64,000 bases of DNA from Sphingomonas sp. (lineage in GTDB: Bacteria; Pseudomonadota; Alphaproteobacteria; Sphingomonadales; Sphingomonadaceae). The stretch is from assembly GCF_030145815.1 (NCBI RefSeq), contig NZ_JAIXHL010000012.1:62001-126000 (forward strand), read 5' to 3'. Made by a program: the position numbers and the translations under genes. The notes under the pieces were generated by a model. That model ran no database searches. It worked only from the letters and a program-made list of their open reading frames with translations, and was not told where the DNA came from. Below are positions 22,645 through 31,307 of this stretch, piece by piece; the stretch's first letter is position 1, and the number at the start of each line of letters is the position of its first letter.

Positions 22645-23451
22645 TCAGGCGTCGCCGTTCATCCGTTCGACCTGAAGCTCCACCGACAATTCCTCAACCC
22701 CCTCGCCCTGGCGGATGCCGACAATTGGCGCGGCGCCGTTGAAGTCGAGCGCGGTGGCCATGCGGACATAGTTGGCGTCGGGGCTAATTCCGGCGGAGGG
22801 GTCGAAGCCGACCCAGCCCAGCCCCTCCACCCAGGCCTCGGCCCAGCCATGCGGGGGACACGTTCCCTCGCCGCAATTGCGGTAACCCGAGACATAGCGG
22901 GCAGGCAGGCCCAGCGCCGAAACTCCGGCGATAAAGATATGGGCGAGGTCGCGGCAGTCGGGATCGCCGCCCTCCAGTGCTTCGACGGCGGTCGCGCCGC
23001 GATCGGGGCGGTCAGCCGCTTCGGGGAAACGCTGGCAGAGCGCGCCGTTCCAGCGGTGCAGCTGGGCAAGCACCTCCCCGCTTCCCGCCGTGTCGCGCGC
23101 CCATTCAGCCAGCATCGCGTCGGGGGTCGTGCGCGCGGTGGTGCGGCGGAACATCGGCGGCGGGAGCAGTTCGTTGCTGCCGCGGACCAGCCCATCGGCT
23201 TCGGTGGTCAGCACCTGCCCCGCCACGGTAAGCTCGATTCGGTCGATCGGCCCTTCGGCGTACAGCATCGTCACGCGGTTCCCGAAGCCGTCGATCGAAT
23301 CGCGCAGCCGCACGTCGCAATCGACGTCGATGCGCCAGTCTACCACGGTCTGGTCATGCGTGTCGCCGGGCGTCAGGCGCAAAGTCTGAACCAGCCGCTG
23401 TTGCGGCTCACTAAAGCGGTAGCGGGTCTGGTGGTCGATCGCGAGGCGCAT
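22645..23451 (-). CDS. Transglutaminase-like cysteine protease of the alpha-E/ATP-grasp cluster
   Basis: The 268-residue protein has an N-terminal beta-rich bacterial transglutaminase domain (IDHQTRYRFSEPQQRLVQTL) and a transglutaminase core with catalytic Cys in GGDPDCRDLAHIF, His in PPHGWAEAWV and Asp in GWVGFDPS. It is cytoplasmic (no signal peptide). The stop-start overlap with the alpha-E gene, and the ATP-grasp gene before it, form a widely conserved trio proposed to make or modify a peptide. It is not a lasso B2 peptidase: it is too long and lies in a different operon. Confidence 0.9.
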   Translation of the reverse strand: MRLAIDHQTRYRFSEPQQRLVQTLRLTPGDTHDQTVVDWRIDVDCDVRLRDSIDGFGNRVTMLYAEGPIDRIELTVAGQVLTTEADGLVRGSNELLPPPMFRRTTARTTPDAMLAEWARDTAGSGEVLAQLHRWNGALCQRFPEAADRPDRGATAVEALEGGDPDCRDLAHIFIAGVSALGLPARYVSGYRNCGEGTCPPHGWAEAWVEGLGWVGFDPSAGISPDANYVRMATALDFNGAAPIVGIRQGEGVEELSVELQVERMNGDA

Positions 23452-24392
23452 CAGAAAAACCTGAACTGGCGCGCAATGGCGGCGTCGAGCAGCGCATTTT
23501 CGCGGATGAAGGCCTGCAGATATTCGTGCAGGCCACGGACAATCACTTCATGCGCGCGGGTCTTTTGCATCCGGGCGATGCGGGCGCGGGCCATACGGTC
23601 GGCTTCCCCCTGAAGTCCGGTGCGCTTGGCGAGAGCGTTGAGCTGCTCGACCACCTCCTCGACGCATCCGGCGAGGCTGCGGGGGAGTTCGGCGCGAGTG
23701 ATCAGCAGGTCGATGACATTGGCCGGGCGGAGGCCGTCGCTGTAGAGCCAGCGATAGGCGGTGACCGCCGACACGGTCTGGAGGATCGTCGTCCACTGGT
23801 CACGGTCGACCAGCCCGCCGACCTTCTCCCCTTCGGGCAGCAGCAGATGGTATTTCACGTCGAGCAGCCGCGCGGTGTTGTCCGCACGCTCGATCGCGGC
23901 GCCGAGCTGAATCAGCATCGTCGCCTCATTGTCCATCATGCGGTGGATCGCGCCTTCAAAGCCGCGCGCTTCGGCCATGACCCCTTCGATCAGCGAGAGC
24001 GTCGTCGTCGTCCCGCCGGGACTGACGCGTTTCGCAAACAGCAGCCACAGCCGGTTGATCGCGGTCCATGCCTCGCGGGTCAGCGAGGTTCGGACCGCGC
24101 GGGCATTGTTGCGCGCTTGCTCCAGGCAGCGGACGATCGATCCGGGGTGGCTCATATCGAGCGTCAGGAAATGCGCCACCGGCTGCTGGCTGATCGTCTG
24201 GTGCGCGGCGGCATAGGCCTCTTCGGTGTAGGTGACGCTGAGCGCGCTGGCCCAGGCAGCCTCCCCCGCCGGGCGGGCCGACAGGGCGTCGAGGCGGACG
24301 GTCGCCTCGACCAGCCGGGCGATGAAATCGGCGCGCTCGACATAGCGGCCGAGCCAGTAGAGCGACGACGCGGTGCGAGAGAGCATGCGCAT
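23451..24392 (-). CDS. Alpha-E domain protein
   Basis: The 313-residue all-helical protein begins MLSRTASSLYWLGRYVERAD, the hallmark of the alpha-E family, and continues with FLTLDMSHPGSIVRCLEQAR and an Arg-rich C-terminal part (RTGLQGEADRMARARIARMQ). Its biochemical role is unknown. It is always found with the transglutaminase and the circularly permuted ATP-grasp, here with one-base overlaps on both sides, so the three should be produced together and may form a complex. Confidence 0.9.
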   Translation of the reverse strand: MRMLSRTASSLYWLGRYVERADFIARLVEATVRLDALSARPAGEAAWASALSVTYTEEAYAAAHQTISQQPVAHFLTLDMSHPGSIVRCLEQARNNARAVRTSLTREAWTAINRLWLLFAKRVSPGGTTTTLSLIEGVMAEARGFEGAIHRMMDNEATMLIQLGAAIERADNTARLLDVKYHLLLPEGEKVGGLVDRDQWTTILQTVSAVTAYRWLYSDGLRPANVIDLLITRAELPRSLAGCVEEVVEQLNALAKRTGLQGEADRMARARIARMQKTRAHEVIVRGLHEYLQAFIRENALLDAAIARQFRFF

Positions 24393-25864
24393 CAGCCGAC
24401 CACCTGTGTCTGTTCCTGCCCCTGCACCGGCCCGTCGGGCATCAGGACGAAGCTGTCCTTGGTCCCGCCGCCCTGGCTGGAATTGACGACCAGCGACCCT
24501 TCTTTTAGCGCGACGCGGGTCAGGCCGCCGGGGACGACGCGGACGCCGTCGGAGCCGGAGAGGACGAACGGGCGGAAATCGACATGGCGCGGGGCGAGGC
24601 CGGTTTCGGTGACGGTCGGCACCGTCGACAGCGCCAGTGTCGGTTGCGCGATATAGCGATGCGGTTCGGCGATCAGCGCGGCGCGGAACGCCTCGATCTC
24701 TGCCTTGGTCGCGGTTGGGCCGACCAGCATGCCATAGCCGCCGGAACCATCGACCAGCTTGACCACCAACTGGTCCAGATGGTCGAGCGTGTATTTGAGC
24801 GCATCCGGCTCGCGGCAGCGCCAGGTTTCGACATTGGGCAGCTTGGCTTCACCGCCGGAGTAGAATTTCACGATCTCCGGCATGTAGCTGTAGATCGCCT
24901 TGTCATCGGCGATGCCATTGCCCGGGGCGTTGATCAGCGTGACATTGCCGGCGCGGTAGGCGGCCATGATGCCGGGAACGCCGAGCATCGAATCCGGGCG
25001 GAAGACGAGCGGGTCGAGGAAATCATCGTCGATGCGGCGATAGATCACATCGACGCGGACGCGCCCGGCGATGGTCTGCATATAGACGATGTCGTCATCG
25101 ACCAGCAGGTCCGCCGCCTCAACCAGCTCCACGCCCATCGTGTCGGCGAGGAAGCTGTGTTCGTAGTAGGCCGAGTTGAAATGGCCGGGGGTCAGCACGA
25201 CCGACACCGGGTTCGCGCCGCTGCGTTCCGGCGCCACCGATCGCATCGTTTCGCGCAGCATGTCGCTGTAGCTGTCGACCGCGGCGACGCGGAAGCTGCG
25301 GAACAATTCGGGGCAGAGGCGGATCATCGCCTCGCGGTTTTCGAGCATGTAGGACACGCCCGACGGGGTGCGGGCATTATCCTCAAGCACATAGAATTCG
25401 TCGGGGCCGGTGCGGACCAGATCGATGCCACAGATATGCGCCCAGACATCGTGCGGGGGCCGGATGCCGACTACTTCGGGGCGGAATTGCGGGTTGAGCA
25501 GCACCAGCTCAGGCGGCAGCACCCCTTCCTTGAGGATGCGGCGCTCGCCGTAAATGTCCTGGAGGAAGGCGTTGATCGCCTCGACCCGCTGAACCAGCCC
25601 TTCGGACAGACGCTGCCATTCGTCATGCATGAAGATGCGTGGAACGATGTCGAACGGGATGATGCGTTCGCTGGCATCGGTATCGCCATAGACGGCAAAG
25701 GTGATGCCGAGCTGGCGAAAGGTCGCTTCGGCCGATTGCTGGCGGCGGTGGAGTTCGGCGTGCGGGGTTTCAGCCATCCAGCGCGCGAGTTCGTTGAATT
25801 GCGGTCGCGGCTTTGCCGGCCCACCATGACCCCAGATCTCGTCGAACGCGCGGCTTTCCCCCAT
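24392..25864 (-). CDS. Circularly permuted ATP-grasp protein
   Basis: The 490-residue protein has the type-2 circularly permuted ATP-grasp sequence (FHSAELHRR-like N-terminus, FDIVPRIFMHDEWQRLSEGL, YVLEDNARTPSGVSYMLENR, VLTPGHFNSAYYEHSFLADT, VDVIYRRIDDDFLDPL). It likely activates a carboxylate with ATP to form an amide, as glutathione- or peptide-ligase relatives do; the substrate is unknown. The start is ATG 25864 with GGAGG six bases upstream. It is the first gene of the trio. Upstream 25865-26200 is gene-free and G-rich with irregular GCGACT repeats. Confidence 0.9.
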   Translation of the reverse strand: MGESRAFDEIWGHGGPAKPRPQFNELARWMAETPHAELHRRQQSAEATFRQLGITFAVYGDTDASERIIPFDIVPRIFMHDEWQRLSEGLVQRVEAINAFLQDIYGERRILKEGVLPPELVLLNPQFRPEVVGIRPPHDVWAHICGIDLVRTGPDEFYVLEDNARTPSGVSYMLENREAMIRLCPELFRSFRVAAVDSYSDMLRETMRSVAPERSGANPVSVVLTPGHFNSAYYEHSFLADTMGVELVEAADLLVDDDIVYMQTIAGRVRVDVIYRRIDDDFLDPLVFRPDSMLGVPGIMAAYRAGNVTLINAPGNGIADDKAIYSYMPEIVKFYSGGEAKLPNVETWRCREPDALKYTLDHLDQLVVKLVDGSGGYGMLVGPTATKAEIEAFRAALIAEPHRYIAQPTLALSTVPTVTETGLAPRHVDFRPFVLSGSDGVRVVPGGLTRVALKEGSLVVNSSQGGGTKDSFVLMPDGPVQGQEQTQVVG

Positions 25865-26208
25865 CAGGCCTCCAAAGTCCCGAACCCTGTTACGGTTCCA
25901 TGCTGCAATGCTTTGTTGCGTTGCACAAGGGGGTGTGGAGCGGGCGGACAAAGCGGACGTAAATGGGGGTGTTTTGGGGTGGGGCGACTGGGAGAGGGCG
26001 GGTTTGGGACTGGGACGCGACTGTTAGGCGACGGCGACGCGACAGGTGCGCGACTTTGGCGCGACTGGGGTGTCAGGCGAGGCGGAGTGCTGGGGCGAAC
26101 GGTCGGCGGCATGGGTGGAACAGATCAGGAAATTTCCAACTTGTATCCAACAAAATGCAGGGCGAACGGCTCTCCGATAAATGGCAGCAAACGAACCATT
26201 TGCAGACC

Positions 26209-26415
26209 TCAGAAGACTGTTAAACGATTCGCATCATCGTAGATTTGGCCGCACTCATACGGCCCATCGTTGCTGTAAATGCGCAAAGTATCGCGTTCGA
26301 AAGTCAGAGTAAGGCAGAACGGCTCAACCGAACAGTCCTTCACTTTCTGCCCAATCAGAAGATGGACGAAGAGGGGGTTAAGCCTGTCCTTGTCCGTATT
26401 GTGGCAGCGGACCAC
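26209..26415 (-). CDS. Possible small hypothetical protein or remnant, ~68 aa
   Basis: The frame ending at 26209 reads like a real small domain (LLIGQKVKDCSVEPFCLTLT, FERDTLRIYSNDGPY, ECGQIYDDANRLTVF), resembling short conserved proteins of unknown function in bacteria. There is no ATG; the nearest start is a GTG at 26415 without a ribosome site, and the upstream part runs into the repeat region. It may be a degraded gene whose 5' end was disrupted by the palindromic element. The call is weak. Confidence 0.35.
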   Translation of the reverse strand: MVRCHNTDKDRLNPLFVHLLIGQKVKDCSVEPFCLTLTFERDTLRIYSNDGPYECGQIYDDANRLTVF

Positions 26416-26505
26416 TCCCGCGCTAAGGGTTGGGTGAGGGTCTTCTTTTGCCTTCTGGTGGCTGAGGCGAGCGTCTAAGAAGAAGAAGAAGAAGACCCTC
26501 CCCAA

Positions 26506-26527
26506 CCCCTCCCGCAGGCGGGAGGGG
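26506..26527. repeat. Perfect GC-rich hairpin in the intergenic mosaic
   Basis: CCCCTCCCGC-AG-GCGGGAGGGG, a 10-base perfect stem, lies just left of the larger palindromic element. It is preceded by an AAG-repeat run (26478-26494). Similar hairpins are scattered in sphingomonad intergenic DNA. Confidence 0.6.
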
Positions 26528-26557
26528 CTAAGTGAAGTGCGGGAGGGCCGCGTTTCA

Positions 26558-26710
26558 AATCCTCCCCGGCACGGGGAGGTGGCAGCGCGTAGCGCTGACG
26601 GAGGGGGCCCCAGGCACCGGATGCCCTTGCCTCGGGCCCCCTCCACCATCCTTCGGATGGTCCCGCTGGCGCTGTGCGCCGTCTGCGACTCCCCCGTTCC
26701 GGGGAGGATT
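26558..26710. repeat. 153-bp palindromic element with terminal inverted repeats (REP/MITE-like)
   Basis: The ends are near-perfect inverted repeats (AATCCTCCCCGGCACGGGGA at left; its complement with two changes at right). Inner inverted pairs are also visible (GGAGGGGGCCC / GGGCCCCCTCC), so the whole could fold as one branched hairpin. No ORF or transposase is present. I interpret it as a non-autonomous dispersed element of the kind seen between genes in this clade. Confidence 0.65.
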
Positions 26711-26732
26711 ATTCTGGTGCCCCCCACCTCCA

Positions 26733-26762
26733 AATAAAAAGGCCGGGGTTTCCCCCGGCCTT
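26733..26762 (-). terminator. Intrinsic terminator of the dsbD-redoxin operon
   Basis: On the minus strand: AAGGCCGGGG-GAAA-CCCCGGCCTTTTTATTT. A perfect stem with GNRA-like loop followed by a T-rich run, 41 bases after the redoxin stop. Confidence 0.88.
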
Positions 26763-26803
26763 CTCTCCTTCCCTGCCCCCTATCACAGGGAAGGAAAGCC
26801 TGT

Positions 26804-27409
26804 TCACTCGGCGTATTTGACCGAGCAGCCATAGGGCGTGGTCTGGGCGACCGAGACGGGCTTGCCGGCCTTGAGCTCGTTCAGCGCGGCGAGGACGTGG
26901 TTGCGGGCCGAGCCCATTTCCTCGACGCGGGCGGCGGGCTTGTCGTCGATGCCGCCCTGAAAGCGCAGCACGCCCGCGCCGTCGATGATGTACATGTGCG
27001 GGGTGGTCTTGGCGGCATAGCCCTTGCCGACCACGCCCTTGGGATCGAGCAGGTAATGCGCCGGGCTCGCCTTCTTGTCCGCGACCCACTTGGTCGCCTC
27101 GGTGCCCTGCATATAGCCCTGCTTGCCCGGTGCGCCCGAGTTGATCGTCAGCCACACCACGCCGCCGGCTTTCGCGGCGGCCTGGGTCTTTTGCATGTTG
27201 CCTTCGTAATGGCGCTGCACGAACGGGCAGCCGGGGTTGTTCCACTCCAGCACCACCGTCTTGCCCTTGAAGTCGCTGAGCTGGACGGTTTTGCCGCTGG
27301 CGTCGGTCAGTTTGAAATCGGTCGCCTTTTGCCCATTGGTCTGTTGGGCGGCGGCGGGGATTGCGAGGGCCGCGAGTGTCGCTGCGGCAAATGGGATCAG
27401 TCGGTGCAT
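26804..27409 (-). CDS. Secreted redoxin (AhpC/TSA-like thioredoxin fold)
   Basis: The 201-residue protein has a signal peptide (LIPFAAATLAALAIPAAAQQ) and a thioredoxin-fold core: DFKLTDASGKTVQLSDFKGK, then NPGCPFVQRHYEGNMQ with a single active-site Cys instead of CxxC, and a second Cys near the C-terminus (TTPYGCSVKYAE). It is probably a periplasmic thiol peroxidase or reductase. It lies 24 bases after dsbD on the same strand, which suggests it receives electrons from DsbD. The lone Cys plus distant Cys is a peroxiredoxin-like arrangement; the precise substrate is unknown. Confidence 0.85.
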   Translation of the reverse strand: MHRLIPFAAATLAALAIPAAAQQTNGQKATDFKLTDASGKTVQLSDFKGKTVVLEWNNPGCPFVQRHYEGNMQKTQAAAKAGGVVWLTINSGAPGKQGYMQGTEATKWVADKKASPAHYLLDPKGVVGKGYAAKTTPHMYIIDGAGVLRFQGGIDDKPAARVEEMGSARNHVLAALNELKAGKPVSVAQTTPYGCSVKYAE

Positions 27410-27433
27410 CGGCTCATCTCCTTGATCTGCGGT

Positions 27434-29470
27434 TCATTTGCCCCCGGTTAGCTCGGTCAACATGCCTTGGGTGAGAAGCTGCGGCAAGACCTGAGGCTCG
27501 GTCGCACCCGCCGGATACCAGAGGTAGAGCGGCACACCGGCGCGGTTGTGGCGTTCGATGAAGCGGCCGAGCGCGGGGTCGCCATCGGTCCAGTCGCCGA
27601 CAAGGACGGTGACCCCGCCCTTGGCGAAGGCGTCGCGGACGGCATCGGTCTCGATCGCGGCCTTTTCATTGACCTTGCAGGTCACGCACCAGTCGGCGGT
27701 GAAATAGGCGAAGACGGGTTTGTTCTGGGCGCGCAGGTCAGCGAGCCTGGCTTCGCTGAAGGGCTGCGCGCCGGAGACACTGGCTGCGGCAGCGGCGGGC
27801 TTTTCGATAGTGCCGACCAGCCACATGCCGCCGATCACGATCGCTAGGCTCATCACCCAGGCGATGCCGTTCCCAGCCCCGCGCGCCTGCCGCCGCCCGA
27901 GCGCCCACAGCACAACGCCGAGCGCGAGCGCGACGGTCAGGCCGGTCGCCATGCCGTTGACCCCGGTAAGGCCGCCCAGCACCCAGGCGAGCGCGATCGC
28001 GGTGAGGAACATCGGGATCGAGAGGATCTTGCGGAAACTGTCCATCCACGCGCCGGGCTTGGGCAGCATGCGGCGCAGTGCGGGGACGAATCCAAGCAGC
28101 AGGAACGGCAGCGCGAGGCCGAGGCCGAGTCCGAGGAAGATCAGCAGCGCCACATACCAGGGCAGCACGAGCGCGGCGCCGAGCGCTGCACCCATGAACG
28201 GGCCGGTGCAGGGGGTGGCGATGAACGCGGCGAGCGCGCCGGTCAAGAAGGCACCGCCACTGCCGCCGCTGGAGAGCCGACCGGCGAATTTCGGCGTCAT
28301 CAGTTCGAACAGCCCCGCGAGGTTGAGCGCGATGCCGAGCACGAGGAGCAGGAGGAACAGGATGACGCGCGGGTCGGTGAGCTGGAACGCCCAGCCGACG
28401 CTCGCCCCTGCAGCGCGCAGGCCGAGCATGAGGCCGCCGAGCGCGAGGACGACGAGGACGACGCCTGCGGTGTAGGCGAGGCCTTCGGCGCGGGCATGGG
28501 CTTCGCTCGTGCCGCTCTTGGCGAGGCTCAGCGCCTTGAGGCTGAGGATCGGAAAGACGCAAGGCATGATGTTGAGGATCAGCCCGCCGAGCAGCGCGCC
28601 GCCGAGCGCGAGCAGGGCGGCGCTCCAGTCGATGCCGACTGGCGCTGCGGGTGCGGCGGCGACGGTGCCGGGAACGGCGGTCAGCGAGAAACCATCGCGC
28701 TCACCGGTGGCGAGGATGCCGTCGAGCCGTTCGGGGACTTTCGACCCGGCCTTGACCGACAGGATCAGCGTGTCGCCGTCGCGGGTCACGCTCTGCGGCG
28801 CGGAATAGGTGACGGCGTCGGGGGTCTGGGCGAAGAAATAGGCGTCCTTCCACAGATCGACCGAAGCGGGGAACGGGATGGCGATGCGCAGCGTGCCGTC
28901 GGTGACCTGGAACGTCGCTTCGCTGCCGAGCGGCTTGGGGAGCAGGCGGCGCCACTGGTCGAACTGCGCGCGGCGTTCGGGGGTGATGCTGCCGTCACCG
29001 ACGGTCAGGTTCAGCGTCAGATTTTCGGTTTCGGGGACACAGATTTCGTCGGTGCAGATGAGGTAGTCTGCGCGCACCGCGATCGGGAGCGCGGTGCCGG
29101 GGGCGAGGCCGGCGGGGATCTTGAGCGTCGCGAACTGGGTGTAATTGCCCTTGTAGATATAGTTCATGATCCCGGCGATCATCAGCCGCGTCGGCACCGG
29201 ATAGCGCAGCTCGCCCGCCGTCACGCCTTGGGGCAGCGTCCAGTCGAGGCGGGTATCGAGGCCCGCGTCGCCGGGGTTCTTCCAATAGCCGTGCCAGCCG
29301 GGATTGGGTTTGGCGACGAAGGCGATCGTGACCTCGCTGCCCGGCGCGGGGGTGTCGCTTTCGGCGACCAGATCGACGGTGAGGTTGTTCTGGCCCGCAG
29401 GCTGGGCGGCGGCGGGCAGCGCGAACAGCGCCAGCAGGAATGTCACCAAAGCGAAACCGAATCTGCGCAT
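27434..29470 (-). CDS. dsbD: Thiol:disulfide interchange protein DsbD
   Basis: It carries electrons from cytoplasmic thioredoxin to the periplasm. The 678-residue protein has a signal peptide, an N-terminal DsbD alpha domain (LTVDLVAESDTPAPGSEVTI, with TDEICVPE), a membrane domain of eight helices with the redox cysteines in NIMPCVFPILSLKAL and ATPCTGPFMGAAL, and a C-terminal thioredoxin-like gamma domain with ADWCVTCKVNE. All redox pairs appear intact. It is co-directional with the redoxin gene. ATG 29470 is the start. Confidence 0.94.
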   Translation of the reverse strand: MRRFGFALVTFLLALFALPAAAQPAGQNNLTVDLVAESDTPAPGSEVTIAFVAKPNPGWHGYWKNPGDAGLDTRLDWTLPQGVTAGELRYPVPTRLMIAGIMNYIYKGNYTQFATLKIPAGLAPGTALPIAVRADYLICTDEICVPETENLTLNLTVGDGSITPERRAQFDQWRRLLPKPLGSEATFQVTDGTLRIAIPFPASVDLWKDAYFFAQTPDAVTYSAPQSVTRDGDTLILSVKAGSKVPERLDGILATGERDGFSLTAVPGTVAAAPAAPVGIDWSAALLALGGALLGGLILNIMPCVFPILSLKALSLAKSGTSEAHARAEGLAYTAGVVLVVLALGGLMLGLRAAGASVGWAFQLTDPRVILFLLLLVLGIALNLAGLFELMTPKFAGRLSSGGSGGAFLTGALAAFIATPCTGPFMGAALGAALVLPWYVALLIFLGLGLGLALPFLLLGFVPALRRMLPKPGAWMDSFRKILSIPMFLTAIALAWVLGGLTGVNGMATGLTVALALGVVLWALGRRQARGAGNGIAWVMSLAIVIGGMWLVGTIEKPAAAAASVSGAQPFSEARLADLRAQNKPVFAYFTADWCVTCKVNEKAAIETDAVRDAFAKGGVTVLVGDWTDGDPALGRFIERHNRAGVPLYLWYPAGATEPQVLPQLLTQGMLTELTGGK

Positions 29471-29541
29471 TGCCAGCCCTTGCCGTACCGATGTCGCGGG
29501 AACATAGCGGGCGCGGCCATTTTTGCCATGCCGGAGGGTTC

Positions 29542-31170
29542 ATGCTCGCTCGATTGCTCGCCACTGCCATGCTTGTCACCGTTCCGGTTGCGGCACAGGA
29601 AGCTACTCCCGCTCCTGCCCCGGCGACGCCGCCCAAGCTGATCGTGGCGATTTCAGTCGACCAGTTTTCGACCGATCTGTTCGCGGAATACCGCCCCTAT
29701 TTCACCGGCGGGCTGGCGCGGCTGGCGGGCGGCGTGGTGTTTTCCGGCTATCAGAGCCACGCCGCGACCGAGACCTGCCCCGGCCATTCGACGATCCTAA
29801 CCGGCAGCCGCCCGGCGCGCACCGGCATCGTCGCCAATGACTGGGTCGACCTCAAGACCGGACGCGAGGACACGACGATCTATTGCGCCGAAGACGAACG
29901 CGTTCCGGGCAGCACGTCGGAGAAATACACGGTGGCGCCGGTGCATCTGATGGTGCCGACGCTGGGCGACCGGATGAAGGCGGCAAGCCCCGCGACCCGC
30001 GTGGTGTCGGTCGCGGGCAAGGATCGCGCGGCGGTGATGATGGGGGGCAAGTCCACCGATCAGATCTGGTGGTGGGGCGGCAAGGGCTTTGTGAGCTATA
30101 CCGGCACCGCCGAGGCGCCGGTCGTCGCGCGCGCAAATGCGATGATCGCTGAACGGATCGACAAGGGGCAGCCCGCGCTGGAGCTGCCCGATTACTGCAA
30201 GCCGCGCGATGTTGCCGTGACGGCGGGGAGCCGCACGGTCGGCACCGGGCGGTTCGAACGCGCAGCCGGCGATGTCCGCCCGTTCCGCGCTTCACCCGAG
30301 TTCGACGGCGCGGTCCTGACGCTCGCCACGGCATTCTTCGAAGATATGAAGCTGGGCCGGGGCGAGGCAACCGACGTGCTGATCGTGGGCGCGTCGGCGA
30401 CCGACTATGTCGGCCATGGATTCGGCACCGAAGGCACCGAAATGTGCCTGCAGCTGACCCATCTCGACCGCCAGCTCGGCGCGTTCTTTGACATGCTCGA
30501 CCGCAGCGGGGTGGATTATCAGGTGGTGCTGACCGCGGATCATGGCGGCCACGACCTGCCCGAGCGCAATGTCATGCACGGCGTCCCCGATGCCGCGCGC
30601 GCGCAGGCCGGGCTGTCGTCCAAGCCGATGAGCGACAAGGTCGCGGCGGCGCTCAAGCTGGGTGAGCAGCGCGTCCTGTGGGGTGGCAATTTCGGGGATA
30701 TCTATATCGACCCGAAGCTCGCCCCCAAGCTGCGCGCCAAGGTGCTGGCAGAGGCGGTGGCGCAGTATCGCGCGCATCCGCAGGTAGCGGCGGTGTTTAC
30801 CGGCGCAGAGATCATGGCGACGCCCAGCCCGAGCGGGCCGCCGGAAAGCTGGACGCTGATCCAGCGGGTGCGGGCATCCTATTATCCCGGGCGGTCGGGC
30901 GATTTCTATGTCGCGCTCAAGCCGCGCGTCACGCCGATCCCGGTGCCGGGCGGCGCGGTCGCGACGCATGGCAGCATCTGGGACTATGACCGGCGCGTGC
31001 CGATCCTGTTCTGGCGCAAGGGCGTGACGCCGTTCAACCAGCCCAATGGCGTCGAGACCGCCGACATCCTGCCGACGCTGGCGAGCGTCATCGGGTTGAA
31101 GGTCGATCCGTCGGAGATTGACGGGCGGTGTCTCGACCTCGATTCGGGTCCGGGAAGCACCTGCCGCTGA
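29542..31170 (+). CDS. phoK: Periplasmic alkaline phosphatase, PhoK-type
   Basis: The 542-residue phosphomonoesterase of the nucleotide pyrophosphatase/phosphodiesterase-like fold matches the Sphingomonas PhoK type. It has a signal peptide (residues 1-18), metal Asp in ISVDQFSTDLFAEY, Thr nucleophile motif ATETCPGHSTILTGSRPART, and further metal ligands in ATDYVGHGFGTEGTE, LTADHGGHD and GAVATHGSIWDYD. It releases phosphate from monoesters in the periplasm with zinc and calcium. Start: ATG 29542 with GGAGGG 4 bases upstream. It is divergent from dsbD. No Pho box is obvious in the short gap. Confidence 0.9.
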   Translation: MLARLLATAMLVTVPVAAQEATPAPAPATPPKLIVAISVDQFSTDLFAEYRPYFTGGLARLAGGVVFSGYQSHAATETCPGHSTILTGSRPARTGIVANDWVDLKTGREDTTIYCAEDERVPGSTSEKYTVAPVHLMVPTLGDRMKAASPATRVVSVAGKDRAAVMMGGKSTDQIWWWGGKGFVSYTGTAEAPVVARANAMIAERIDKGQPALELPDYCKPRDVAVTAGSRTVGTGRFERAAGDVRPFRASPEFDGAVLTLATAFFEDMKLGRGEATDVLIVGASATDYVGHGFGTEGTEMCLQLTHLDRQLGAFFDMLDRSGVDYQVVLTADHGGHDLPERNVMHGVPDAARAQAGLSSKPMSDKVAAALKLGEQRVLWGGNFGDIYIDPKLAPKLRAKVLAEAVAQYRAHPQVAAVFTGAEIMATPSPSGPPESWTLIQRVRASYYPGRSGDFYVALKPRVTPIPVPGGAVATHGSIWDYDRRVPILFWRKGVTPFNQPNGVETADILPTLASVIGLKVDPSEIDGRCLDLDSGPGSTCR

Positions 31171-31188
31171 ACGTCTCGGCGTCGCGCA

Positions 31189-31206
31189 CCTACCCGTTCG
31201 GGTAGG
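31189..31206. promoter_or_regulatory. Palindromic operator upstream of the hydrolase operon
   Basis: CCTACCC-GTTC-GGGTAGG is a perfect 7+4+7 palindrome, about 100 bases before the isochorismatase-type gene. The extended right half GGGTAGGCCGCGCG recurs with one change at 40717. The halves resemble the TACYYMT heptamers bound by NarL-type regulators, such as the one at 43767. Confidence 0.65.
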
Positions 31207-31307
31207 CCGCGCGACCCAAGCGGTCGATGTGCGGCGATCCGACGCTGCCTAATCTCATCCTCGTAATCCGGCCGGTGGGACCCGGCACGAAGCGAGGAGC
31301 CAAAGGC

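Noticed and set aside
22645..23451. Transglutaminase-like protein as the missing lasso B2 peptidase
   Set aside because: It belongs to the conserved alpha-E / ATP-grasp trio, carries the extra N-terminal beta domain, and lies 9 kb away in another operon.
25920..26110. GCGACT-rich stretch as a CRISPR or tandem array
   Set aside because: Repeats are irregular, short and variably spaced, with no conserved spacer length. I treat it as low-complexity DNA. No CRISPR array is seen anywhere in the window.
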